Shown here in pieces: positions 8,240 through 17,558 of a stretch of 64,000 nt of DNA. Both the position numbers and the translations under genes were made by a program. The notes beneath the pieces were generated by a model. That model ran no database searches. It was not told where the DNA came from and worked only from the letters and a program-made list of their open reading frames with translations. The stretch is from assembly GCA_965223165.1 (NCBI GenBank), contig CBDCVQ010000007.1, positions 310,001-374,000 of the forward strand, in the 5' to 3' direction. Numbering within the stretch: the first letter of the stretch is position 1; each line of letters begins with the position of its first letter. The stretch comes from JABDMH01 sp965223165. GTDB lineage: Bacteria; Bacteroidota; Bacteroidia; Chitinophagales; Saprospiraceae.

Positions 8240-10249
8240 TCAATAGGAAGCCAGACGGGCCAAGTCTTGCCGCAGGCGGCCCAAGGGCAGAAATTGCTCC
8301 TCCAACGTACGGGCAAAAGGGACAGGCGTGTCCAGACTGGCCGACCGCACGACCGGTGCATCGAGATACTCAAAGAGGTGCTCGGCAATAAATGCCGCCA
8401 ATTCAGCACCTACGCCTCCAATCTTGGTGGCCTCATGTAGGATCAACACCTTACCAATCTTCTTGACCGAACGGGCAATGGCATCCAGATCCAGCGGAGC
8501 CAGGGTGCGCAGGTCCAAAATCTCTACCGACAGCTCGCTATCCGCAGTCACCTCCATGGCCCAGGAGACTCCCAGACCATACGTGATGATAAGTGCATCG
8601 GACCCCGGCTGCACCACCTTGGCCTTGCCAATCGGTAAGGCATAGGCCTCCGCCGGCACCTGTCCGCTGTGCGATCGGTACAGGTACTTATGCTCGTAGA
8701 ACAGAACCGGGTTTGGATCACGCAAGCTGCTGATCAATAGTCCCTTGGCATCATACGCGGTGGAGGGATAGACGATCTTCAGGCCGGGGGTATGAAAAAA
8801 CCAGGCCTCGTTGGTCTGTGAGTGAAACGGCCCTGCCCCCACATTGCCTCCGCAAGGCATGCGGATGGTCACATTGGGCGAGTGCCCCCAGCGATAGTGC
8901 AGCTTGGCCAGGTTGTTGACGATCTGATTGAAGCCCGTACTCACAAAATCTGCAAATTGCATTTCGATCATCGTGGCATAGCCCTCCAGGGACATCCCGA
9001 GGCCGGCTCCAATGATTGCGCTCTCACAGAGAGGTGTATTACGCACCCGATCGGCACCATATTTTGCCATCAGGCCATCGGTCACTTTAAAGACGCCGCC
9101 ATAGTCAGCAATGTCCTGCCCCATTAAGATCAACCGCTCATTCTGCTCCATCTCCTGATCCAAGCCCTGGCTGATCGCATCGACGTAGCGAATTTCATGG
9201 GAGGTGGTGAGCTCCAAGGCCAGCTGCTCCACCTGATCTGGCACCGGCTCTAAGACGTCGGTCTGCTCGGTAATGATGGAACTCTGTACCTCCTGCTCAG
9301 CGAAGGCCCGGGTCACCGCGTCTTGAATGCCCGCGTTGAGTTCTGCCCGCAATGCCTCGATCTTTTGGTCGGTCAACAGCTCCTCGGCGAGCAGATACTG
9401 CTCAAAATGGTGGATTGGGTCTCTTTTTTGCCAATGATCCATCAGTGCCTGCGGTACGTACTTTGTGCCGGAAGCCTCCTCGTGTCCCCGCATGCGAAAG
9501 GTCTTGCACTCCAGCAATAGAGGTTCGGGCCGTTTGCGGATCTTCTTTGCCCACTTTGTCACCGCCTGGTGCACCTCCAAGACATTGTTGCCATCCACGA
9601 TCAGCGACTTCATACCATATCCCGGCCCTCGATCGGCCAGATCCTTGCCCACAAATTGCTCCGAGGTGGGGGTGCTGAGGGCATAGCCGTTGTTTTCGAT
9701 GACAAAGATCACCGGCAGCTTCCACACGGCCGCCAGATTCAGGGCCTCGTGAAAGTCGCCCTCGCTGGTGGCTCCCTCCCCAGTAAAGGCTACGGCAATA
9801 CCGCTACTCTCCTTCAGCTTATGGGCCAGCGCTGCTCCACAGGCCAGGGCCAGCTGCGGGCCCAGATGGGATATCATGCCGTAGATCTTGTGCTCGGGCA
9901 CGCCAAAATGAAACGATCGGTCCCTGCCCTTGGTAAATCCCGAAGGCTTGCCCTGCCACTGCGCGATCAGGCGATCCAGCCCCACCCCACGTGCCGTGAA
10001 TAGCCCCAGATTGCGGTGCATGGGAAACAAGCTGTCGCCCTCGGACAGGGCCAGCGTCACCCCGACAGAGATTGCTTCTTGCCCAATGCCCGAAAACCAC
10101 TTGCTCACTCTCCCCTGCCGCAACAGGTTTAGCATCTTCTCCTCGATGAGTCGGGAGAAAAGCATCTCGCGATGCAGAGCTAAGATTTTCTTTTTTGACG
10201 TGGATCGTCGCTTAAACTGCATGGTGGTCTGCTCGATCAAAGTGTCCAT
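8240..10249 (-). CDS. 2-oxoacid dehydrogenase E1, alpha and beta subunits fused
   Basis: Thiamine-diphosphate-dependent E1 component that decarboxylates a 2-oxoacid (branched-chain 2-oxoacid or pyruvate type) and acylates E2 lipoyl groups. Residues ~1-340 form the alpha part, with GIGQEAISVG and the ThDP motif from GEGATSEGD to IENN; ~350-669 form the beta part (ALDQEMEQNERLILMGQDI-like start, GYATMIEMQFADF, HSQTNEAWFFHTPGL). In most bacteria these are two chains; the single-chain form is common in Bacteroidota. The ATG at 10249 is preferred over an upstream TTG. E2 and E3 are not in the window. A TATCTTGG box at 10282-10289 may be its promoter. Confidence 0.88.
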   Translation of the reverse strand: MDTLIEQTTMQFKRRSTSKKKILALHREMLFSRLIEEKMLNLLRQGRVSKWFSGIGQEAISVGVTLALSEGDSLFPMHRNLGLFTARGVGLDRLIAQWQGKPSGFTKGRDRSFHFGVPEHKIYGMISHLGPQLALACGAALAHKLKESSGIAVAFTGEGATSEGDFHEALNLAAVWKLPVIFVIENNGYALSTPTSEQFVGKDLADRGPGYGMKSLIVDGNNVLEVHQAVTKWAKKIRKRPEPLLLECKTFRMRGHEEASGTKYVPQALMDHWQKRDPIHHFEQYLLAEELLTDQKIEALRAELNAGIQDAVTRAFAEQEVQSSIITEQTDVLEPVPDQVEQLALELTTSHEIRYVDAISQGLDQEMEQNERLILMGQDIADYGGVFKVTDGLMAKYGADRVRNTPLCESAIIGAGLGMSLEGYATMIEMQFADFVSTGFNQIVNNLAKLHYRWGHSPNVTIRMPCGGNVGAGPFHSQTNEAWFFHTPGLKIVYPSTAYDAKGLLISSLRDPNPVLFYEHKYLYRSHSGQVPAEAYALPIGKAKVVQPGSDALIITYGLGVSWAMEVTADSELSVEILDLRTLAPLDLDAIARSVKKIGKVLILHEATKIGGVGAELAAFIAEHLFEYLDAPVVRSASLDTPVPFARTLEEQFLPLGRLRQDLARLASY

Positions 10250-10335
10250 TGCCGGAACCAAAAAGTGGGGGATCCGACCGACCAAGATAGGACATTTCGG
10301 TCTTCGATCACTGTCGTCGATCTCCCTACGGAGTG

Positions 10336-11061
10336 TCAGTCCGCCAGTACATCTGCCAGGATCTGATGGGTATGGATCTCGGACAGACGCTCAATGTGCA
10401 ACCTATAGAAAGACAGGAGATTGCGTATGATGCGTTGCCTTTGCTCGCGCGTGAGCCGAAGGCGGTGGGCGGTCGATATCGATTCGGCCGAGCAGAGAGA
10501 AATCTCCGCACTTTGGTCCGCGGAGAGCGTATACATAGGATGCGAGGTAGGTACGTAGGTGCCCTTCAACATATCCAGGTACGGTCGATCGGCCTGCCAG
10601 GAGCCATGCGGGGTAAAGCCCAGATACTGCGAGAGCTCAATCAGGAAGACCAAGTGCGTATTGTGTACTCGGTCATCGGTATGATCGAGATAGGTGAATG
10701 TGTCGAATAGAAACGAATAAAGCGCCTCATTGGTCTCGCGCTCCTTGATCGTCTTCTGCACGATCTCGGTCATAAAAAGGGCGATGCTCCGCTTTTGAAT
10801 ATCAAAGGGCACGGATTGATAGTGATACAGGGGTCGCACCTCTTTGACGCGGTGCAGCTTGTCTGCATCCTTGACGTAGGCCACCACCTCGATCCAGTTC
10901 ATCAGCTGAAAGAGCGAAGCCGGCGTGCGGCTCTTGGCTTTGCGTACACCGCCGACGATGTAGCTGGAGAGCCCCAGCTCGCGGGTGTAAAGGTCAAAGA
11001 TAAGGCTCGACTCACCATACTTGATCACTCTGACTACGAGGCCGTGGGTCTTGGTCAACAT
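10336..11061 (-). CDS. recO: DNA repair protein RecO
   Basis: RecO helps RecR load RecA on SSB-coated single-stranded DNA in the RecFOR pathway. The N-terminal OB-fold is visible (THGLVVRVIKYGESSLIFDL, GLSSYIVGGVRKAKS), followed by the helical domain. At 241 residues it has normal length. As in other Bacteroidota the four zinc-finger cysteines of some RecO proteins are not present. It is 6 bp downstream of a conserved small gene and in the same direction as the GH3-like gene, suggesting co-transcription. Confidence 0.93.
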   Translation of the reverse strand: MLTKTHGLVVRVIKYGESSLIFDLYTRELGLSSYIVGGVRKAKSRTPASLFQLMNWIEVVAYVKDADKLHRVKEVRPLYHYQSVPFDIQKRSIALFMTEIVQKTIKERETNEALYSFLFDTFTYLDHTDDRVHNTHLVFLIELSQYLGFTPHGSWQADRPYLDMLKGTYVPTSHPMYTLSADQSAEISLCSAESISTAHRLRLTREQRQRIIRNLLSFYRLHIERLSEIHTHQILADVLAD

Positions 11062-11067
11062 AGGCCG

Positions 11068-11394
11068 TCAGAAATCCATCCAATCCGTCAAGGGATCTTG
11101 TCTGTATCGCTCCTTTGTTTCTGCACGTTGGACCTGGCGGTTGATGATCAGGCGGGCCAAAGCCACATCGGGAGGCTCAGGGTTGCCCGGCGCCAGCGCC
11201 TGTCGGATCTTATCCTCGGATACATCCAGTCGGTACATCAGGCTCATGAAGAAGTCGATCCGGGTAGCCAGCAGATGTCGAATTCGCTCGGTCAATTGCT
11301 GAAAAAGGACGTCGTCATCCAAAGAGCCGTCGGCGGCGGTGAGATCAAAGTTTTTGATCAGGATTTCTTTGACCGGCGGCTGCATTGAGCTCAT
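11068..11394 (-). CDS. Conserved small hypothetical protein
   Basis: A 108-residue cytoplasmic protein I cannot name. It is mainly helical, with a central FFMSLMYRLDVSEDKIRQAL segment and a basic IINRQVQRAETKERYRQD tail ending in WMDF. Similar short proteins with an 'LYRLDVSE' core occur across Bacteroidota (recalled, not searched). The ATG overlaps the stop codon of the upstream GH3-like gene by four bases (ATGA), and recO starts 6 bp after its end, so translation of the three is probably coupled. Confidence 0.7.
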   Translation of the reverse strand: MSSMQPPVKEILIKNFDLTAADGSLDDDVLFQQLTERIRHLLATRIDFFMSLMYRLDVSEDKIRQALAPGNPEPPDVALARLIINRQVQRAETKERYRQDPLTDWMDF

Positions 11395-12926
11395 ACCGGC
11401 GTGATGTCAGAGGTCAGTTCGAGAATCTCTTCGATGGTACGGCGATGATTGACCAGCCTGGGGACCTTCACCTGTGCACCCGATTTGCCCTTGCCGGCCA
11501 GCCACCGATTGAAGGTACCGTGTGGCACCGTTCTGATGACCAGCGGCTTCATGGCCATATCTTTGTACCGCTTTGCCTCGTAGTCTGAATTGACCTCCTG
11601 GAGTCGCTTGTCCAGATAGGTGGCAAAAGCAGCCACGTCTGCAGGCACGTCCTCAAACTCGACGACCCACTCATGACCGCCCGACCCTTCCTCATCAAAA
11701 TATATGGGCGCTACCGTATACTCACGAATGCGCACATTCATCGCTTCGCAGGCCAGGCTCATGGCCTTGTCGGTGTTGCCCACCATCACCTCCTCGCCAA
11801 AGGCATTAATAAAGTGCTTGGTTCGTCCCGTGATTTTCAGTTTGTACGGATTAGTGGACGTAAACACCACGGTATCGCCCAGCACATACCTCCACAGACC
11901 GGCATTGGTGGTGATCACCAGCGCGTAGTTCTTGCCCACCTCCACCTGCGACAGGGGTATCGCTGCCTCGCTCCGATCTTGCTCGACGGACGACATGGGA
12001 ATAAACTCGTAGAAGATGCCACAATCCGGAAACAACAGCAGATCCGGTGTAGCGTAATCATTCTGCGTGGCAAAATAGCCCTCGCTGGCATTGTAGGTTT
12101 CCTGGTAGACAAAGTCTTCTTTGGGGATTAACTGCTTAAACTGGCTACGATACGGCTCGAAGTTGACACCGCCATGCACATAGACTTGCAGATTGGGCCA
12201 CACCTCCAACAGGTTTGACTTGCCTGTGATCTCCAGGATGCGGCGGAAGAGCACGACATTCCACGTAGGGACGCCGCCGATCGAGCCGATGTCCGGGTCT
12301 CGGCTGGCCAATTGGGCCGTACGCTCCAATTTCTCGTCCCACTTTTTCATAAAAGCCGTCTCAAAATCAGGCGAGTAGAAGGGCCGTCCCACCAGGGGCA
12401 TGTGGTTGATCAGGATGGCAGACACATCACCATAGGTTGTCTCCGGAAAGGGCTCAAACTCAAAAAGAGAGCCTCCCACCACCAAGTTGTTGTATTCAAA
12501 GATCTTGGAGTCGGGCCGGTTGTGATACAACACGGACAGCGCATCCCAAAAGCCCTTGACATGACAATGCTTCAGGTTTTGCTTGGTCACCGGGATAAAC
12601 TTGCTCTTGTCGCTGGTCGTACCACTGGACTTGGCAAACCACTTGACCTGACCCGGCCAAAGCAGGTCGCGCTCACCGTGCATCATGCGCTTGATATCGT
12701 CCTTGATATCGTCGTACTCGCAGATCGGCACACGGCGCCTAAAGTTTTGATAGTTATGGATGCTGCGGAAGCCATGTCGAATCCCAAAGTCCGTTTCAGA
12801 GGCGGTAAATAGAAGATTTTCCAACACATCCGCCTGTGTGATGTGCGGGTGCTGTATACTGTGCTCAATCTTCTTATACCGCGTCTTGAGATACAGTCGA
12901 ATCGTGGTATTTACAATACTCCTCAT
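11391..12926 (-). CDS. GH3-family acyl-acid-amido synthetase-like protein
   Basis: Member of the GH3 superfamily, adenylate-forming enzymes best known in plants, where they join jasmonate or auxin to amino acids. Residues show the nucleotide-binding FAKSSGTTSDKSKF loop (~residues 115-130), the YNASEGYFA motif and the LWRYVLGDTVVF motif of the ANL fold. At 511 residues it is complete. Bacteroidota GH3 proteins are widespread but their acceptor and acyl substrate are unknown, so only the reaction class (adenylation then transfer) is inferred. It forms an ATGA overlap with the next gene and lies 46 bp downstream of the CPBP protease gene. Confidence 0.87.
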   Translation of the reverse strand: MRSIVNTTIRLYLKTRYKKIEHSIQHPHITQADVLENLLFTASETDFGIRHGFRSIHNYQNFRRRVPICEYDDIKDDIKRMMHGERDLLWPGQVKWFAKSSGTTSDKSKFIPVTKQNLKHCHVKGFWDALSVLYHNRPDSKIFEYNNLVVGGSLFEFEPFPETTYGDVSAILINHMPLVGRPFYSPDFETAFMKKWDEKLERTAQLASRDPDIGSIGGVPTWNVVLFRRILEITGKSNLLEVWPNLQVYVHGGVNFEPYRSQFKQLIPKEDFVYQETYNASEGYFATQNDYATPDLLLFPDCGIFYEFIPMSSVEQDRSEAAIPLSQVEVGKNYALVITTNAGLWRYVLGDTVVFTSTNPYKLKITGRTKHFINAFGEEVMVGNTDKAMSLACEAMNVRIREYTVAPIYFDEEGSGGHEWVVEFEDVPADVAAFATYLDKRLQEVNSDYEAKRYKDMAMKPLVIRTVPHGTFNRWLAGKGKSGAQVKVPRLVNHRRTIEEILELTSDITPV

Positions 12927-12972
12927 CTGGCCTGAGTCACCCCTATTTCGACTGGAAAATATAGCAAAAAAA

Positions 12973-13833
12973 CTACGGGTCTGCGGGTGTTATCCTCTGG
13001 TAAGGCAGCACCCGAGCAGAAGGGGGCCAATAGCGTCGGGCATAATAGATGATGGCGGGCAAGACCAGCAGGGCTATCAGATAAAAAATCAGGTCGGAGC
13101 GAAAATCGGCAAGCGATTGATGATCATCCCAAGGGGCGTATATATCCAAGGCCACGACCAGCAAGTTGTTTAGTACATGCATGCCGATAGGCACCCAAAG
13201 ATTGGCAGTGGCCAGATACAACAATGCCATGACCAGACCGAAGACCGCGGCCCCCAGCCAAGACTCCAGATGGAGGACGCCAAAGGCGAACGAGGAGATC
13301 ACGATGGCTACATGCATCGAGTACTTGATCGCCAGGCGCTGCAAGAGCAGACCGCGGAAGACAAACTCCTCCATGACAGGAGCGACCACCGCAGCTAGAA
13401 GCACCGTCCACACATTGTAAAAGACGCCTAGCTCCGTGTCAATAATCTCTTCTTGAATCGCTGCCTCCACATAGGCCGGAGACAGCCAGGACAAGCCATA
13501 TTTGAATAACGTATCAAGCGCGTAGGTACCAATCATGAGTAGGACGAGTATCAGCGGCAGGTGATACCACCGGAATGGCCCAATTGATCGGGCGAACAAC
13601 CGGCGCACATCCAGGCGTCCACTCATCTGCTGCCAAAAAAACCAGATAAAAGGCAAAAAGGCAGCCATCTGCAGGATGAGTCCTCCCCGCTCAGGACTAA
13701 GCGATTGGTCTCCGGCACTGAGCTCTACCAAGCCGATGAAGATCCCAAGCAAAACAACCATCCAGAGGGCAAAGCCCCGCAGCAGTGGTCGATGAAACGG
13801 GGTGGAAAACGTAGTGTCAGCGCGAGCGTCCAT
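12973..13833 (-). CDS. CPBP family intramembrane metalloprotease
   Basis: Multi-span inner-membrane protein of the CAAX-protease/bacteriocin-processing (Abi) family. The catalytic first motif is clear (PVMEEFVFRGLLLQRL, EExxxR type), and the later histidine motifs are FAFGVLHLESW and IGMHVLNN. The ATG at 13833 gives 286 residues with about seven membrane helices. It overlaps the end of uvrA by 17 bp in another frame, which suggests translational coupling. A longer start at 13923 would lie deep inside uvrA and add a Pro/Arg-rich tail, so it is rejected. Substrate unknown. Confidence 0.85.
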   Translation of the reverse strand: MDARADTTFSTPFHRPLLRGFALWMVVLLGIFIGLVELSAGDQSLSPERGGLILQMAAFLPFIWFFWQQMSGRLDVRRLFARSIGPFRWYHLPLILVLLMIGTYALDTLFKYGLSWLSPAYVEAAIQEEIIDTELGVFYNVWTVLLAAVVAPVMEEFVFRGLLLQRLAIKYSMHVAIVISSFAFGVLHLESWLGAAVFGLVMALLYLATANLWVPIGMHVLNNLLVVALDIYAPWDDHQSLADFRSDLIFYLIALLVLPAIIYYARRYWPPSARVLPYQRITPADP

Positions 13834-16669
13834 TTTGCTGGGGGGTGTGCGTGGCAAGTTCCTGTTTGAGGTAGGTGCCGGTAAAGCTATTCTTGGCCTT
13901 GGCCACTTTTTCCGGCGTGCCATCGGTCACAATCCGACCGCCTCTTCGTCCACCATCCGGGCCAATATCGATGATGTAGTCGGCGACCTTGATCACGTCC
14001 ATATTGTGCTCAATGACAATGATGGTATTGCCCTTGTCCACCAATTTATTCAGCACGGAAAGCAACTGCCTTATGTCGTCAAAGTGCAAGCCGGTGGTGG
14101 GCTCGTCCAGGATATAGATCGTCGATCCCGTCGCCCGCTTGGACAGCTCTTCCGCCAACTTGACCCGTTGGGCCTCCCCACCGGACAGCGTGGTGGCCTG
14201 TTGCCCCAAAGTGATGTACCCCAATCCCACTTGGGCAATGGTGCGCAACTTTCGGGCAATCTTCGGTATGTTTTCAAAGAACGCCAAGGCTTCGTCGACA
14301 CTCATCTCCAGTACCTCACTGATGGATTTGCCCTTGAAGAGAATCTCCTGTGTCTCGCGATTGTATCGCCGCCCCATGCAGGTCTCACAGTGTACCATGA
14401 CATTGGGCAAAAAGTTCATTTCTATCACGCGCATGCCCCCTCCTTGGCAGGTTTCACACCGCCCTCCAGCTACGTTAAAGGAAAATCTACCGGGCTTGTA
14501 CCCCCTAATCTTGGCCTCGGGCACATCTGAAAACAACTTGCGGATATCGGTGAAGACACCCGTGTAGGTCGCCGGATTTGACCGTGGGGTACGACCGATC
14601 GGCGATTGGTCGATCTCGATCACTTTGTCCAGGTGCTCCAGGCCGCGAATCTCCTTGTAAGGCAACGGATTCTTCCTACTCTTGTAGAAGTGCTGGCGCA
14701 AAATGGGGTAAAGCGTTTCATTGATCAGGGAAGATTTGCCACTACCGGAGACACCGGTCACGCAAGTAAAGGTGCCTAGTGGAATCTTGATATCCACGTT
14801 CTTAAGGTTGTGCCCGGAGGCGCCCGTCAGTTTCAGAAAAGTGCCATCCCCCTTGCGCCGCTCGCTGGGCAAAGGTATTTGCTGCCGATTGCTGAGGTAG
14901 TCGCTGGTGAGTGATCGACGGGCTCGAATGACCTTTTTAGGCGTGCCTTCGGTCACCACATCCCCACCTTTGGCACCGGCTCCCGGCCCCAGGTCAATCA
15001 GATAGTCTGAGGCCAACATGATATCCTTGTCATGCTCCACCACCAGGACGGTATTGCCAATGTCCGTCAGCTCTTTTAGCGAGTGGATCAGACGATGATT
15101 GTCCCGCTGATGCAGCCCAATGCTGGGCTCATCTAGAATGTAGGTGATACCCGTGAGCTGCGAGCCGATCTGATTAGCGAGTCGCGTGCGCTGAGATTCT
15201 CCGCCGGAAAGCGTTCTGGCGGGTCGATGGAGACTGAGGTAATCCAAACCGACATGCAGGAGAAACTTGAGTCGCAGCCGGATCTCCTTCAAGACGTCCT
15301 TGCCGATGGCCAATTGCTTCTTCGTCAACTTCTTGTCTATCCCCTCAAAAAAATCGTGCAACTCCTGGAGGTCCATCGTGGCCAGATCCGCAATGTTTTT
15401 GCCGGCCAATTTGAAGTGTAGCGAGGTCTTCTTGAGGCGCTGGCCCTCGCAAGATTCGCAGGTATCCACCGTCATAAACTCCTCGGCCCAGCGTCTCACT
15501 TTTTCGGACGACGTATCCTTGTACCAGCGTGTCAGCATCTTGTAGAGACCTTCTCGAGGCAGATTGAAGGTGAAGTCGTGCTTGCTATACGGCAGCTGGA
15601 TGTCAAATGAGTCGTTGCCCCCATGCAGGATGATGTCGAGGGCCTCCTGAGGGATGTCTTTGATGGGGGTGGAAAAGGTAAAACCAAATCGCTTGGCTAC
15701 GATGCGCAACTGCTTAAAGGTGAAGTTGTCGCGCACCTCACCAAATGGTGCAATCCCGCCCAAGTTAATGTTGACCTTGGGATCTGGTATGACCTTCTTG
15801 GGGTCTACCTTGGTCGTCATGCCCAGTCCACCACAGGTCGGACAGGCCCCATAGGGCGAGTTGAATGAAAATGCATTGGGCGACGGTTCCTCATAAGAGA
15901 TCCCCGACTCCGCATCCATCAACAGTTTGCTGTAGGGTCTAAGATCGCCGCTATCATGATCCAAAATCATGATCAGGCCCTCGCCCAGTTTGAGGGCGGC
16001 ATAAAGTGACGCAGACAGTCGATCTCGCCGGGCTTTTTCGATCCTCAACCGGTCTACGACAATCTCAATATCATGGGTCTTGAATCGCTCGACCTGGAGG
16101 CCCTTCTCGAGATTGAGCATCTCGCCGTCCACTCGGACCTTGGCATAGCCCTGCTTGCGTATCTGCTCAAACAGCTCCCGGTAGTGCCCCTTACGTGCGC
16201 GTACCACGGGGGCCAAGATGACGACTCGCTTACCGTCGTAGTGATTGAGAATATGGCGAATGATCTCTTCCTCCGTAAACTTGACCATCTTCTTGCCTGT
16301 GGCGTACGAATAGGCGATCGCCGTCCGTGCAAACAGTAGGCGCAGAAAGTCGTAGATCTCCGTGATGGTGCCCACCGTCGAGCGGGGATTCCATCCCGTG
16401 GTCTTCTGCTCGATCGAGATGACCGGACTGAGTCCATTGATCTGCTCTACGTCGGGTCGGTCCATCTTGCCGATAAACTGGCGTGCGTAGGCGCCAAAGG
16501 TCTCCATGTAGCGGCGTTGTCCCTCGGCATATATAGTATCAAAGGCCAATGATGACTTGCCACTCCCGCTGATACCCGTGATAACCACCAACTTGTTTTT
16601 GGGAATGTTGACGTCAATGTTCTTCAGATTGTGCTCCCTGGCACCGATCACTTCGATGACTTCCTTCAC
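13817..16669 (-). CDS. uvrA: Excinuclease ABC subunit A
   Basis: DNA-damage sensor of nucleotide excision repair; it loads UvrB at lesions. Both ABC ATPase halves are complete: Walker A GISGSGKSS (~residues 33-41) and GVSGSGKSS (~640), two ABC signatures (LSGGESQR, LSGGEAQR) and the matching D-loop motifs. Zinc-binding cysteine pairs are seen in CPTCGG, CESCEG, CETCQGGG and CETCMGRR. The length of 950 residues is typical. It lies 67 bp downstream of the nucleoside phosphorylase gene and overlaps the CPBP gene. Confidence 0.97.
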   Translation of the reverse strand: MKEVIEVIGAREHNLKNIDVNIPKNKLVVITGISGSGKSSLAFDTIYAEGQRRYMETFGAYARQFIGKMDRPDVEQINGLSPVISIEQKTTGWNPRSTVGTITEIYDFLRLLFARTAIAYSYATGKKMVKFTEEEIIRHILNHYDGKRVVILAPVVRARKGHYRELFEQIRKQGYAKVRVDGEMLNLEKGLQVERFKTHDIEIVVDRLRIEKARRDRLSASLYAALKLGEGLIMILDHDSGDLRPYSKLLMDAESGISYEEPSPNAFSFNSPYGACPTCGGLGMTTKVDPKKVIPDPKVNINLGGIAPFGEVRDNFTFKQLRIVAKRFGFTFSTPIKDIPQEALDIILHGGNDSFDIQLPYSKHDFTFNLPREGLYKMLTRWYKDTSSEKVRRWAEEFMTVDTCESCEGQRLKKTSLHFKLAGKNIADLATMDLQELHDFFEGIDKKLTKKQLAIGKDVLKEIRLRLKFLLHVGLDYLSLHRPARTLSGGESQRTRLANQIGSQLTGITYILDEPSIGLHQRDNHRLIHSLKELTDIGNTVLVVEHDKDIMLASDYLIDLGPGAGAKGGDVVTEGTPKKVIRARRSLTSDYLSNRQQIPLPSERRKGDGTFLKLTGASGHNLKNVDIKIPLGTFTCVTGVSGSGKSSLINETLYPILRQHFYKSRKNPLPYKEIRGLEHLDKVIEIDQSPIGRTPRSNPATYTGVFTDIRKLFSDVPEAKIRGYKPGRFSFNVAGGRCETCQGGGMRVIEMNFLPNVMVHCETCMGRRYNRETQEILFKGKSISEVLEMSVDEALAFFENIPKIARKLRTIAQVGLGYITLGQQATTLSGGEAQRVKLAEELSKRATGSTIYILDEPTTGLHFDDIRQLLSVLNKLVDKGNTIIVIEHNMDVIKVADYIIDIGPDGGRRGGRIVTDGTPEKVAKAKNSFTGTYLKQELATHTPQQNGRSR

Positions 16670-16736
16670 GTATCTACTACTTTTCGAGATGTCTCCATCA
16701 CTGTACAGAAACCTTCAAAGATAGACAAGAAGAAGG

Positions 16737-17558
16737 TTACATATTAGCAATTATCTGCATGATCAGGCCTTGCAGTACCGGCCGCCTGGCTTTCGCTACT
16801 TCCATCACATCCTCGATCGCCGTCGGCTGCACCTCTTCGGGGGGGTAGCATAGGTTGGAGACGACCGAAAGAGCCATCACGCGGAGGCCCAGATGTCGGG
16901 CAGCGATCACCTCTGGTACCGTCGACATCCCGACCAGATCCGCACCAAACTTGTGCACGTAAGCATACTCGGCCGGCGTCTCGAGGCTGGGTCCGGTCAT
17001 GGCCAAATACACTCCCTGATGCAAGGTTAGCTCCCGATCTCCGGCGCAGGCTTGAGCCAGCCGCAGGTAGACAGGATCATAGGCTGCAGACATATCGGGA
17101 AACCGGGTACCCAGCCGATCGTCATTGGGTCCCATGAGTGGATTGTCAAACATCCAATTGATGTGATCGGTGATGGCACAGAGATCACCCACCTTCATCG
17201 CAGGATTGACACTGCCACTTACATTGGTCAGGATCAAGCTATGCACCCCTAGAAACTTCAGCAAGCGCGTGCCAAAAGCCACATCCTGCATGGTGTGGCC
17301 CTCATAACAGTGGAGCCTTCCATCCAGAATGCACACAGACCGGTCGCTTAATGTCCCTAGATGCAGCTCACCTTGGTGACTCGGCGCGGTCGCCTGGGGA
17401 AAATGGGGAATTTCTTGGTAGGAAATGGATACGGCATCCTGCAGTTGGGGCCTCCATCCGCCCAGACCAGTGCCTGTGATGATACCGATGTCGGGTGTCC
17501 GCCCGGTCTTTTGTCTGATATATCGGATACTGTCCTGTATCTGGTCGTAGACCACCAT
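16737..17558 (-). CDS. Purine nucleoside phosphorylase (class I, trimeric type)
   Basis: Enzyme of the PNP/MTAP family that splits purine nucleosides with phosphate to base and ribose-1-phosphate. The N-terminal GIITGTGLGGW (phosphate loop), the HQGELHLG and LTNVSGSVNPAM segments, LVGMSTVPEVIAARHLG and the base-contact asparagine in SVVSNL are visible. There are 273 residues. The preferred ATG at 17558 shares one base with the mqnC stop (TGATG), so the two genes are translationally coupled. This linkage makes a role in recycling the hypoxanthine or adenine side product of the futalosine pathway possible, but ordinary purine salvage is the simpler reading. Confidence 0.88.
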   Translation of the reverse strand: MVVYDQIQDSIRYIRQKTGRTPDIGIITGTGLGGWRPQLQDAVSISYQEIPHFPQATAPSHQGELHLGTLSDRSVCILDGRLHCYEGHTMQDVAFGTRLLKFLGVHSLILTNVSGSVNPAMKVGDLCAITDHINWMFDNPLMGPNDDRLGTRFPDMSAAYDPVYLRLAQACAGDRELTLHQGVYLAMTGPSLETPAEYAYVHKFGADLVGMSTVPEVIAARHLGLRVMALSVVSNLCYPPEEVQPTAIEDVMEVAKARRPVLQGLIMQIIANM

